Source: Victivallis sp. Marseille-Q1083 (GTDB lineage: Bacteria > Verrucomicrobiota > Lentisphaeria > Victivallales > Victivallaceae). Taken from it: a DNA stretch of 64,000 nt. Under the pieces are notes generated by a model. The model was given only the letters and a program-made list of their open reading frames with translations, made no database searches and was not told the origin of the DNA. Below are positions 1 through 8,738 of the stretch, one piece after another. The DNA lies in contig NZ_CAHJXL010000001.1 of NCBI RefSeq assembly GCF_903645315.1, forward strand, positions 3,036,702 to 3,100,701. The letters are read 5' to 3'. Within the stretch, counting starts at the first letter, position 1; each line of letters begins with the position of its first letter. Position numbers and translations under genes: made by a program.

Positions 1-759
1 GATTTCCAGCGTTTGCAGGCTGTTGTTGCCCCAATCGGTCATCACCAGGCCGTCATAGTGCCATTCCTGCCGCAGGATTCCGGTCAGCAGTTCCCGGTTT
101 TCGGCCGTTTCGCGGCCGTTGACTTTGTTGTAGGAGGACATGATGCACCAGGGAGCCGCCTCCTGAATGGCAATCCGGAACCCTTTGAGATAGATTTCAC
201 GCAACGCCCGCTCGGAAACCCGGCTGTCACTGTTCGTGCGGTTGTTTTCCTTGTTGTTGGCGACGAGGTGCTTCAGCGTGACGCCGACGCCGTTGCTCTG
301 GGCTCCTCTGGTCAGGCCGGCGGCGATTTTGCCGCTGAGAACCGGATCTTCGGAATAGTATTCAAAGTTTCGGCCGCACAGCGGGTTGCGATGAATATTC
401 ATGCCCGGAGCGAGCCAGATGTCCAGGCCGTTCAATCCGGCTTCGGCGGCAACGGCCCGGCCGATCTGTTCGGCCAGATCCGGATCCCAACTGCTGGCGA
501 TGGCTACGGCGCAGGGCCAGGCGGTGGCGGCTTCCGCCAGACGGACGCCGGCCGGTCCGTCGAAAGTTTCGACTCCCCGGCTGCCGAAATCCTCCAGCAC
601 GCCGATTCGACCGGTCGCCCAAGGTTTGTCGCTCGGAGCGCCGCCGGCCAGCCTCGCCAGATCGGCGTCGGACAGTTGAGCCAGAAAATCGTCCAGTTGT
701 TCCGGATGACCGACGAGTTCCGCATTTTCCTTCTGAATTTCCGCCTTTGGAATTCTTGT
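1..759 (-). CDS. GH3 family beta-glucosidase, partial at the window edge and without a visible start codon
   Basis: Hydrolyses terminal beta-linked sugars (family knowledge). The minus frame reads a clear GH3 catalytic domain: FDGPAGVRL, the strongly conserved PLCGRNFEYYSEDP, KHLVANNKENNR, SRVSERALREIY, and VMTDWG, whose Asp (codon near 34-36) is the expected nucleophile. The C-terminus lies beyond base 1. The wording resembles the domain-swapped GH3 subtype in which this domain normally follows a long N-terminal GH3_C domain, but the 883-residue neighbour occupies that space. The frame is open only from 786, and no ATG, GTG or TTG precedes the conserved region. An ATG with an AGAAGGA-like site near 703 is in another frame. 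So the gene is 5'-truncated, frameshifted or uses an unusual start. Same strand as, and immediately downstream of, the secreted hydrolase-like gene. Confidence 0.75.
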
Positions 760-760
760 T

Positions 761-3412
761 TCACCGGTCCGGCCGAAAGAGGCATTTCACCGCCGCCGTC
801 TGCTGCGGTTCCAGCGTCACCGCAAAGCCGTTGCCGGTCAATTCCGGCTCGCTGTCGCCGAATATCGCTTCGATCTCCTGCGCCGCCGGCAGGGCGGAAT
901 GAACAGTGAAGCGCCGCCGGCGTTTCCCGGCGTTGTGCAGTGCGAAAATCACTTCGCCGTCGTCCGGCTGCCCGTAGCGTTCGATCCGCAAATCCGGCGA
1001 ATCGCCCACCGCCGCCGTCACCGGCTGCCAGTGCAGCGCGTGCATTTGATCCAGCACCGGCACCATCGGGCGCAGGTATTCGAGCCGGGCGTCCCGCCCC
1101 GGATAGATGCCCCACAACAGGTGGTATTCGACGCTGGCTTTCGACGGGTCGGCGTAATACGGCACGTAAGTGACGGTTTTATTGCCGGCCAGCATCCGGA
1201 ATTTCGCCGGATCGGGAACGAACAGGTTTTCGACGCCGAACACATCCAGTTGCGGCGCGGCGAAGGCGAACTCCCCGAATACGTTGGCGAAGATCATCAT
1301 GCCTTCCGGGCGGTAGCGCGCCGCCAGCGTGTTCAGAAAATCGACGGCCGGAAGCGTATTTTTGTTCATCAGTTGTTTGCTGTCCGGGTCGAAGCTCAAC
1401 GGATAGCGCGCGAAGCGGAAATTTTCCCGGCGGTAATCGTTCGGAAACGGTCCGAAATCCGGGAAACAATCCAGCGCGATGCCGTCGAAGCCGCGTTCGT
1501 ATTCGGCGGTAATTTTCTGCAGGGCCGGCTCGATGACCGTTTCGAGGTTCACCTGGCCTTTGCCGTCCGGAATGGCCGGCGACAGATTGCACGGAATCAT
1601 CGCGCCGAAGCCGCTGTCGAAAATCCAGTCGCCGCGCCAGCCGAGGTTGAGGATCATTTCGCCGTCGGCGGAATATTGACCGCTGCTTTCCGCCGCTTTC
1701 AGCAATGCGGTGATGAACCGCTGATTGGCGGCCGGGTCGTCCGGCGCCCCGCTGTAAGGATGGCCGCAATGCGAGTTTTTGGTGTAATGCAGTTGATTGA
1801 ATTTGTCCCATTCGTCCGGGTCCTGGGCGATCAGCTTGGTCAGCCGTGCCATCGTCTGCGCATTGGTCGGCGACGTGTAGTCTCCCATGCTGAACTGCAA
1901 GAATTGCGGTTCGATGTAGAGCAGGTTCTTGATGCCGTTGTCGGCGCTGCGCCGGAACGATTCCCGGTCGTCTTCCAGGGCTGTCCAGTTGAACCGGAAG
2001 CCGCCGTCGAGGATTGCCGGCAGCGTCTGGCCGGATTTTTCCCGGAAGTAGGTCAATTCCCAACTGCCGCCGTGGCCGATCCGGTCGGCGAAATATTCCG
2101 GAAAGATTCCGTAATATTTTTCGCAGATGCTCCGCAGACCCCAGGCCGGGTCGCCCTGGAAAAGCAGCGCTTTGAATTCCGCCTGCCGCAGCGAGCGGCC
2201 GTCGACGGCCCTGATATCGGCCAGGCCCAGGTTGAAGGCGACATAAATGACGCCGGCGGCCGGATTGAAGTTGAAATGGCAGTCGGTCGGCTGGCCGAGG
2301 TCGACGGCCAGCGCCAGATTCGCGGCTGGCCCGGCCAGCGAACAGAACGGGTAATCGTTCAACTGCGGTTCGTACGGTCCGGCCTGGGCCGCGTCAGTCG
2401 CGTCGATCGAACGGTTCAAGCCGTAATACCAGCGGCTGCCGTCGCAGCGGACCGGCAATGCCCAATAGACGGTGACGGCCCGGTCCGCCGGGTTGAGCGA
2501 TTCGACCGTGCCGCTCAGCTCCAGATAGTCGTCCCGGACTGTTACACTCGCCTCGAAACGCAGTTGCAGCTCCTCCAGCTCGGCTTGCTGGGTCAGCTTG
2601 CCCGCTTCGAGTTCGACGTTGCCGCCGACCGGCTGAATCGCGCCGGAGGATTCGGCATCGCGCACCAGCCAGCCGGTCGGAAAATTCCTGATGGTACTGA
2701 GCGTCTGCCCGGAGTTGCTGACCTCGCCGACCATGCCGTCGGTTCTGAACTGCAGCGACAGACCGTCGGCGGTGGTCAGATTGCCGAGCGCGCCGACCGG
2801 CGCCGGTTTTGACGGGGCGACAACTTCCCGGTCGAACAGCAGTTCGCCGTCATCGGCGCCTTTGAGCCGGATCGAATGAACCCGGAAGGTGTATTCGTGC
2901 GGGTAGCTGTAGGGTCGTTCATACAGGTAAACGTCGATTTTATCGACTTTGCCGCGCTGCATCGGCGTCAAATCGGCTGCAACCGTTCGAATCGCGCCGG
3001 TCCTGACCGGCAGCAGGCCGCTGGTTTGTTGGATGATTTCGAACTGAGCCGAATTTTCCTGGCAGAACGTTTCATCATAGAGGCAGACGACGATGTTCTT
3101 GCCGTTTGCCACGATATCCGGATTGCTCGAGGTCAATTCCAGCTCCAGTTCCAGCTTCTGGTAGCGCCGCAGATCCAGCGGCTCCGGCAGCACGCAGCTC
3201 AGGCGCGGATAACTTTCGCCGCCGCCGTCGGCTTCCGCTTCGACCAGGAGGCCATTGCCGTCGAGCGGCTTGGCGGTGAGCGCCATGCCGCCTTCGGCTT
3301 CCGGCCGCCATTGAAACGGTTTGTCCAGCAGATCAAGTTCGGCTGCCGGGGCCGCCGCCCCGAACGCGGCCAGGCCGCCGAGCACCAGCAGTTTTAACAG
3401 TCGTTTGCTCAT
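761..3412 (-). CDS. Secreted glycoside-hydrolase-like protein (unassigned TIM-barrel type)
   Basis: 883 residues. It starts with a Sec signal peptide (MSKRLLKLLVLGG, then AAPAAE), so it is exported. Residues about 25-200 look like a beta-sandwich carbohydrate-binding region, about 210-420 like a second beta-rich domain, and about 440-790 like a TIM barrel with GGSWELTYF, LLYIEPQF, GWRGDWIFDSG, DGIALDCFPDFGPF and MIFANVFGEF. The strand ends carry acidic residues (the D-C-F-P-D segment) as in retaining hydrolases, but I cannot name a CAZy family. A short beta-sandwich closes the protein. It lies 8 nt after the prepilin-like gene and just before the GH3 gene, which suggests a shared role in polysaccharide breakdown. 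The catalytic assignment is inference. Confidence 0.6.
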   Translation of the reverse strand: MSKRLLKLLVLGGLAAFGAAAPAAELDLLDKPFQWRPEAEGGMALTAKPLDGNGLLVEAEADGGGESYPRLSCVLPEPLDLRRYQKLELELELTSSNPDIVANGKNIVVCLYDETFCQENSAQFEIIQQTSGLLPVRTGAIRTVAADLTPMQRGKVDKIDVYLYERPYSYPHEYTFRVHSIRLKGADDGELLFDREVVAPSKPAPVGALGNLTTADGLSLQFRTDGMVGEVSNSGQTLSTIRNFPTGWLVRDAESSGAIQPVGGNVELEAGKLTQQAELEELQLRFEASVTVRDDYLELSGTVESLNPADRAVTVYWALPVRCDGSRWYYGLNRSIDATDAAQAGPYEPQLNDYPFCSLAGPAANLALAVDLGQPTDCHFNFNPAAGVIYVAFNLGLADIRAVDGRSLRQAEFKALLFQGDPAWGLRSICEKYYGIFPEYFADRIGHGGSWELTYFREKSGQTLPAILDGGFRFNWTALEDDRESFRRSADNGIKNLLYIEPQFLQFSMGDYTSPTNAQTMARLTKLIAQDPDEWDKFNQLHYTKNSHCGHPYSGAPDDPAANQRFITALLKAAESSGQYSADGEMILNLGWRGDWIFDSGFGAMIPCNLSPAIPDGKGQVNLETVIEPALQKITAEYERGFDGIALDCFPDFGPFPNDYRRENFRFARYPLSFDPDSKQLMNKNTLPAVDFLNTLAARYRPEGMMIFANVFGEFAFAAPQLDVFGVENLFVPDPAKFRMLAGNKTVTYVPYYADPSKASVEYHLLWGIYPGRDARLEYLRPMVPVLDQMHALHWQPVTAAVGDSPDLRIERYGQPDDGEVIFALHNAGKRRRRFTVHSALPAAQEIEAIFGDSEPELTGNGFAVTLEPQQTAAVKCLFRPDR

Positions 3413-3420
3413 GATGTTGC

Positions 3421-4164
3421 TTACCAGCCGTATTTGCCGCTCTTGTTGTGCGTCACGCTGTAGCCGGGAAACGCCAGCCCCCAGGTGCGGAAATCCTGCG
3501 CGTAGGAGTCGTTGTACCCCTGATTTTCGACGTGGCCGTCGGCGAAGGCCAGATTGTGGCGTCTGCCGTGCTGTTTGAAGAAACCCTCCTGCGTCCAGCC
3601 GTCGTTCACCGCCATGTAGTACATATTCGCATCGATGATCTTCCAGCCGTAATCGTCATCCATCAGCGTCATCATCACCGACGGGCTGCCCAGCTCGGTC
3701 GTCTTGGTCGGCGCCACATTCGGCACCGACCAGCCGCCCATCCGGGAAGCGCCGGCGATTTCCGCGTTGTAACCATAACCGCCGGTGATGCTGGTATTCG
3801 CTTCGGCCGGGCAGTGGTAGAGGTCCAGCGAGCCGTTGTAGGGATGGATCAAATCCATGAAGCTCTCGTACCAGCCGGCATTTTCCGACAGGGAAACTGA
3901 AAACATCATGTTGTGGCCCGGCATCGCTTCGTCGTCGGTGGTCGTGTATTTGGTCGGGTCCGGCCGGTAGATCGGAAACATGTCCTCGTAATCCATCGCA
4001 TACATCGTCGTGGCCAGAGCCAGTTGTTTCAGATTGCCGACGCATTTGATCTGCTGGGCTTTGGCTTTCGCCTTGCCGAGGGCCGGCAGCAGCATCGAAG
4101 CGAGGATGGCGATGATGGCGATCACGACCAGCAGTTCGATCAAAGTAAAGCGGTACTTCTTCAT
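3421..4164 (-). CDS. Prepilin-type N-terminal cleavage/methylation protein (H-X9-DG family)
   Basis: 247 residues. The N-terminus [20 protein letters not shown] is a textbook type IV prepilin/pseudopilin signal: a short basic leader, Phe before TLIE with Glu at +5 after cleavage, then a hydrophobic helix. Near the C-terminus, [12 protein letters not shown] is the H-X-DG type motif of the prepilin-like families expanded in Planctomycetes and Lentisphaerota. The start has a strong AAGGAG site (complement of 4175-4180). It sits between the truncated NamZ gene and a secreted hydrolase, the usual setting of these proteins in sugar-degradation loci. Whether it forms a pseudopilus or acts as a surface adhesin is unknown. 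Confidence 0.85.
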   Translation of the reverse strand: MKKYRFTLIELLVVIAIIAILASMLLPALGKAKAKAQQIKCVGNLKQLALATTMYAMDYEDMFPIYRPDPTKYTTTDDEAMPGHNMMFSVSLSENAGWYESFMDLIHPYNGSLDLYHCPAEANTSITGGYGYNAEIAGASRMGGWSVPNVAPTKTTELGSPSVMMTLMDDDYGWKIIDANMYYMAVNDGWTQEGFFKQHGRRHNLAFADGHVENQGYNDSYAQDFRTWGLAFPGYSVTHNKSGKYGW

Positions 4165-4230
4165 CTTCTTATTCTCCTTGGTTGGAAAGTTGTTTTTTTA
4201 TTGTATTTCATGAAGCGGCGACCAATTTTT

Positions 4231-4680
4231 TCAATCTGCATAACCCTCCGGATATAAATAATAATGGATATTTTTCTCCCCGTTCAGAGCCCTGCCGCGC
4301 CGCGTATCAATGTCTTTGAGCGCCGCTTCCGAGGTACCCCGGTCGTCTCCGGAAAACAGGGAATAAACCGGCAGTCCGGGACGCTGATCCGTTTGGTTGT
4401 CCACCGGAGTCCCGGCTCCGACGTTGCCGCGGATTCCATGTTCCGGTCCGAACCGTGCCGTCAGTTCGACTCCTTCGGCGGCATAAAGCAGGTCGATGGC
4501 GGAGTGCAGTGCCGAATTGACGCCGGTCGGATTGGTGATCAAGCCGACCCGTTTGCCGCTGACTGAATCCAGAAATTTCTCGAAGAAAACTTCCACCGGC
4601 GGTTTGAATTTGGCGTCCGTCGCCGTCAATCCCGGGATCAATCCAGTCATAAGCAGCAATGCTGTGATAAACTTTTTCAT
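4231..4680 (-). pseudogene. Truncated NamZ-like (DUF1343) exo-beta-N-acetylmuramidase fragment
   Basis: The reading frame has a signal peptide (MKKFITALLLMTGLIPG) and then the start of the DUF1343/NamZ family: KRVGLITNPTGVNS, FGPEHGIRGN, GLPVYSLF and LKDID. Full-length members have roughly 400 residues. Here the conserved frame stops after LKDID and ends with an unrelated tail of about 25 residues, so about two thirds of the enzyme is missing. The ATG (4680-4678) overlaps the stop of the LacI-type gene in an ATGA arrangement, so it belongs to the transporter-regulator operon. The truncation probably came from a deletion that brought the prepilin-like gene next to it. Likely non-functional. 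Confidence 0.75.
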
Positions 4681-5756
4681 GGTTTTTTTCCTGGCTGCCA
4701 TTCGGTACTCTGCCTGGGGACGGCAACGCCGTCTGCCGGTTTTTCCAGCGTGACGAAGGTGCTGTTCCAGTCCATCTCTTCCAGCTTCTCCGTCCGGCAG
4801 CCGCAGCTTTCACCCAATACCAGCTCCGGTTGCAGGATGAGCGGCGTTTCCGGCAGCGGCTTTTTGTTGATTTTCCGCAGCAGCAATTGTCCGGCCTGCT
4901 CGGTCAGGGCGATGGCCGGTTCCAGTACCGTGGTCAGCGTCGGCTGGGTGAACCGGCTGAATGCCAGGCCATTGAAGCCGATCACCGCCGCGTCCTGCGG
5001 GACGGCGATGTTGTTTTCCCGGAAAAGCAGCAGCAATTTGCCGGCGATGTAGTCGTTCGACGTCAGAATGCCGCTGATGCCGTGTCGCCGGACGGCGGCG
5101 GTCAGCGTTTCCGCCGGATGCGGACAGTCGGCCAGGTCGATGACCCGGATGGCCTCTGGCGCGATGCCGGCCTGCAGCATGCCGACTAGTTTACGCCGGT
5201 TGTGGATATGGCCGGCATTGGTGCAGACCAGCGCGAATTGGCGGTGGCCATGCTGCAGCAGGTGCGCGGCGGCGAGCCTGGCGCCGGCTTCGACGTCGAT
5301 GGTCACATCGCTGTTGCCGTCCGGTCCGAATCCTTCGACGACCGGAACTTCCAGCTGACGCCGGTTGAGGCTGTGGCTGACCCACAGCAGCAGGATGCCG
5401 TCGACGCCGCGGGCCAGATATTCATTGACCAGCTCCTGCAGTTCCGACGGCGGCGCCGCGTCATCCAGCGGCGTCAGGTAGAGCCGGTAGCCGAGCGGCG
5501 CGAACAGTTGGTTCAACTGCCAGATGATTTCCGCCCGGACGACGCTGTTGATGAAGACCGCCAGCGTTTTGGTCGCATTGCCGCGCAGTTGCATCGCCGC
5601 GAAATTCCGCTGAAAGCCCAGCCGGTTGGCGACCTCCTTGATCTCGCGGCGTTTGGCGTCGGAAACCCGGCAGTATTCCGCTTCGTTGAGCACTGCCGAT
5701 ACCACGACGCGGGAGACGCCGGTGAGTTCGGCAATATCTTTCATCGTCACACTCAT
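4677..5756 (-). CDS. LacI family transcriptional regulator
   Basis: 359 residues. The N-terminal HTH reads MKDIAELTGVSRVVVSAVLN, the LacI/GalR DNA-binding helix pair, followed by the hinge. A periplasmic-binding-protein-like effector domain fills about residues 60-320, with DGILLLWVS, HRQFALVC, GILTSNDYIA and AVIGFNGLAFS. A tail of roughly 35 residues extends past the usual end. The gene is ATGA-coupled to the symporter gene upstream and to the truncated NamZ gene downstream, so it most likely responds to the sugar carried by the symporter. The ligand cannot be told from sequence. Confidence 0.9.
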   Translation of the reverse strand: MSVTMKDIAELTGVSRVVVSAVLNEAEYCRVSDAKRREIKEVANRLGFQRNFAAMQLRGNATKTLAVFINSVVRAEIIWQLNQLFAPLGYRLYLTPLDDAAPPSELQELVNEYLARGVDGILLLWVSHSLNRRQLEVPVVEGFGPDGNSDVTIDVEAGARLAAAHLLQHGHRQFALVCTNAGHIHNRRKLVGMLQAGIAPEAIRVIDLADCPHPAETLTAAVRRHGISGILTSNDYIAGKLLLLFRENNIAVPQDAAVIGFNGLAFSRFTQPTLTTVLEPAIALTEQAGQLLLRKINKKPLPETPLILQPELVLGESCGCRTEKLEEMDWNSTFVTLEKPADGVAVPRQSTEWQPGKKP

Positions 5757-7915
5757 AAGTCAATTTCCTTTGCGGTTTGATTCGCGGGCCAGGCCGTTTC
5801 GGGTTTCGGCGCGTCATTGGCGGTGTGATCCGCTTCCCGCTCCATTCCGGTCGTCGTCGCGATGACCCGGCCGTCGTCGGATGCGTCTTCCGGCCGGTTC
5901 TTCAGGTTCCGGAACAACCGCACCAGGTCCCGGGTGCCGCCGATCGTGAACCAGATCGAGGTGACGATCGCCACCAGAAAGCCCAGCGGTACGTTATAAT
6001 ATTTCCACCAGGCGAACCAGGTTTCACTGCTCCAGACCCCGAAGCAACTGTTCCAGACCAGTTGCAGCATGAAAACGGCAAAATTGTACAGTGTCCAGAG
6101 GATCACCGACCAGGCCAGGATCCGGTCGCCGCGGCTGTATTCCGCCGTGATGCCGAGCAGCCGCTCCCGCCAGTCGACGATGCACTCTTTGCAGACGGCC
6201 GGCCAGCTTTTTTCCGCTTCCGGCGGCCGGTGCAGCATGGCGGCCAGGTCGAATTTCCGGTTGGAAATCAGCGACCCGGCCACGTAGCAGACGATGCACA
6301 GGATGACGCCGATCATCGACATTTCCACCGCGGTGACCGGGAAGCGTTCCGGGGTGATCTCCCAGTTGACGATCGGCAGCGTTCGGCTGATGGTCTGGAG
6401 GATTTCGCCGCCTCTGGCCAGGAGGTCCGGATAATTTTCATTCAGGAACGGATAGATCGAACTGTGCCAGCAGGTCTGCGTCCAGAAAATGAGGCCGCCG
6501 GTGACCACGCTGCAGATCATCGCCGCCCAGGCGCCGGAGGTCGAACCGCGCCGCCAGTAAAGGCCGCCGATGATCACCGCGCCGCTGGCACCGGTGTAAA
6601 AAGCGCCGGACAGGGCGAAGAACATGATCAGGAAGGTCACCTGGCTGAAATAGAAACTGAAGAACCAGGCGAAAATCGCCACGCCGGTGATCGACAGGCG
6701 CAGCAGCCGCAGTTGGGTTTCCGGTTTGAACGGCTTCCGGCGGAACGGCAGGACGACATCCTGGATGAAGATGCTGCCCCAACTGTGCAGATAGGTCGTA
6801 TCGGTGCTGAGCATCAGGAAGATCATCAGCGCGCAAAACGTTCCGGAAATGCCGACCGGCAGAAGGTGCCGCAATACCACCGGCACCAGCATCTGCTGCC
6901 GGATCGTGTTGGTGACCGCCTGGTCCGGGAACTGGATGCGGTCGGTCAACTCCTGCTGAACAGCTGCTGCGCCGGAGGCGAATTCCGGATTGTTCATATA
7001 AGTATAGGCGCCGATCGCCAGCAGCAGCACGACCAGTCCGAGGAAACCGCCGCGCCAGGCGCCGAGGACGCCGCCCATCTTCTGCTCGTGCGGCGAGGCG
7101 CCGGCGCAGTTGTACCCCTGGTTGCCCTGCCAGCTCATCCGGTAATAAACCAGCGAAAACAGGCCGATCAGGACGTACAGCACGTTGAATTCGGTCAGTT
7201 TCGCCGTATCGTACGGATTGATGAACGATTCGCCCGGGCCGCGCGACAGCATCGCGGTTTCGAACTGGTCGAACGAGAACAGATAAAAGATGACGGCCGC
7301 CAGCACCGTGAAGCCGATGTAGCAGAAGATGCCCTGCACGCAATCGGTGACCATCGTCGTCAGTTGGCCGCCGAACAGGACGATCAGCAGAGCCAGGCCG
7401 AGGAAGAGCGCCATCACCGTGCCGAACGTGGAGAAGGAAATGCCGAACAGCGTGAACTCGAGCGGCCAGCCGCAGTAGTAGATCAGAAACCGGCCGCCGA
7501 CGGCCGGGAAGATCGCGTAATTGATCACCCCGCACAGAAACGCCACCAGCCCGGCGAAAATCCGGAAGGACTTCGAATAACGCAATTCGAACAGTTGCGA
7601 CATCGTCATCACCCGCGTCTCCCGGTAGCGGTAGGCGACGAAACCGGTCAGGGTCATCATCAGCGTCACCAGCACACCGAAACTGGCCCAGAAGTTGATC
7701 GCCCAGCCGGATTGGTAATACATTTCGAAAGCGGCGATCACCAGCACCAGCCCGGTTCCGGCCGTTCCGTCGGAAACCGCCAGCAGGTAGCGTCCGGCCA
7801 CCCGGCCGGCCGACAGGAAGTCGGCGACGCTTTTGACATATCGCTTGGTCAGGCCGGCGATCGCCAGCAGGACCAGCAACGGGACCAGGACGATGGCGTA
7901 ATCGGTGATGCTCAT
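5753..7915 (-). CDS. Sodium:solute symporter (SSS family)
   Basis: About 720 residues with at least 13 hydrophobic segments spread along the protein, in the LeuT-fold SSS pattern: DFLSAGRVAGRYLLAVSDG near the N-terminus, then FSTFGTVMALFLGLALL and later TDTTYLHSWGSIF. It likely imports a sugar or a related organic solute with Na+ through the inner membrane. An in-frame TTG lies at 7933, but the ATG at 7915 preceded by AAGAAAG is the better start. The C-terminal 50 residues are soluble and charged. First gene of the operon, leading into the LacI-type regulator through an ATGA overlap, and divergent from dnaA across the AT-rich gap. Confidence 0.88.
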   Translation of the reverse strand: MSITDYAIVLVPLLVLLAIAGLTKRYVKSVADFLSAGRVAGRYLLAVSDGTAGTGLVLVIAAFEMYYQSGWAINFWASFGVLVTLMMTLTGFVAYRYRETRVMTMSQLFELRYSKSFRIFAGLVAFLCGVINYAIFPAVGGRFLIYYCGWPLEFTLFGISFSTFGTVMALFLGLALLIVLFGGQLTTMVTDCVQGIFCYIGFTVLAAVIFYLFSFDQFETAMLSRGPGESFINPYDTAKLTEFNVLYVLIGLFSLVYYRMSWQGNQGYNCAGASPHEQKMGGVLGAWRGGFLGLVVLLLAIGAYTYMNNPEFASGAAAVQQELTDRIQFPDQAVTNTIRQQMLVPVVLRHLLPVGISGTFCALMIFLMLSTDTTYLHSWGSIFIQDVVLPFRRKPFKPETQLRLLRLSITGVAIFAWFFSFYFSQVTFLIMFFALSGAFYTGASGAVIIGGLYWRRGSTSGAWAAMICSVVTGGLIFWTQTCWHSSIYPFLNENYPDLLARGGEILQTISRTLPIVNWEITPERFPVTAVEMSMIGVILCIVCYVAGSLISNRKFDLAAMLHRPPEAEKSWPAVCKECIVDWRERLLGITAEYSRGDRILAWSVILWTLYNFAVFMLQLVWNSCFGVWSSETWFAWWKYYNVPLGFLVAIVTSIWFTIGGTRDLVRLFRNLKNRPEDASDDGRVIATTTGMEREADHTANDAPKPETAWPANQTAKEIDL

Positions 7916-8738
7916 TTCAATCTTTCTTGGCAAATTTTTTTTGATTTACTCGTGTTAATCATAAAGTATAGCAAATTTACGACCAAAAAGCAATCCCCCG
8001 GAATCAAAAAAATGCTTTTTCTTTGAAATTTTTCCAATTCGGATGGCGGCGGGCGCTTTTTTGCCGGGAAGCTATGAATAAATTGTTAATATCTTGTCAT
8101 CAAGTTGTCAATTGGCCGGTTATGGGTTGCGGCCTGGAGAGGATTTTTTTATTTAATTTGTTTATTGCATGATAGTTATCATAATGATAGGATACGGTTT
8201 TTAATAGTTAAAAAGCTCGAAACGGGATTTGAAATGGATTTCCCTTTGTCAAGTCCCTTTCGTTAAAAAATCGTTGGAAAATTTTCCAAAAACCAGCCGC
8301 TTCCGATTTGCTTTGTTGACTTCCCGCCGCTAAATTGAATAGAGTTGCACCACTGGAAAAAGCCTCGGGGGGCTGTTAATAACTTGTGGGCAAAGTTGGA
8401 AATACTGTTGACAGTTTTCATAAGTTTTTAAATTCAGCAGAATTTGCGGTATTTACGTGAAAACTTGTCGAAAGTTGCGTATTGGAAAGTGAAACCGCAG
8501 TGGATCCGTGGGGATTTTGAGCTTAATTTTCCCTCGAATCCGTTGCGGAAGGCAAGCCGGATCGATTGTCATGTATATGGCGGCAGTTGAACAATTTATC
8601 GGCTTGGCGGCTGGAAAGGCGGGGCATTTCCTTCCGGCGGCTCGCTGTCAGCAGCCTGTTAATAACTTTTCAATAACCTTGAATGGATGAAATGAGAAAC
8701 TAGATATAAACCGTGTAAAGTTAAAGGGAAACAACACC
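7916..8738. other. Putative chromosomal origin (oriC) region upstream of dnaA
   Basis: About 820 bases without a convincing gene, clearly richer in A and T than the surroundings. The 9-mer TGTTAATAA (complement TTATTAACA, fitting the relaxed DnaA-box pattern TTATNNACA) occurs within TGTTAATAACTT at 8374-8385 and 8657-8668, and a close variant TGTTAATATCTT at 8084-8095. AT-rich tracts near 8140-8270 could be the unwinding element. Position next to dnaA supports an origin. It also has to hold the promoters of dnaA and of the divergent symporter operon, which I could not place with confidence. Confidence 0.55.

Noticed and set aside
899-2812. Long plus-strand ORFs opposite the secreted hydrolase (and similar ones at 5777-8026, 25821-27614, 32822-34543)
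   Set aside because: Antisense shadows typical of GC-rich genes; Arg/Gln/Asp-rich translations with no motifs, while the other strand encodes clear protein families.
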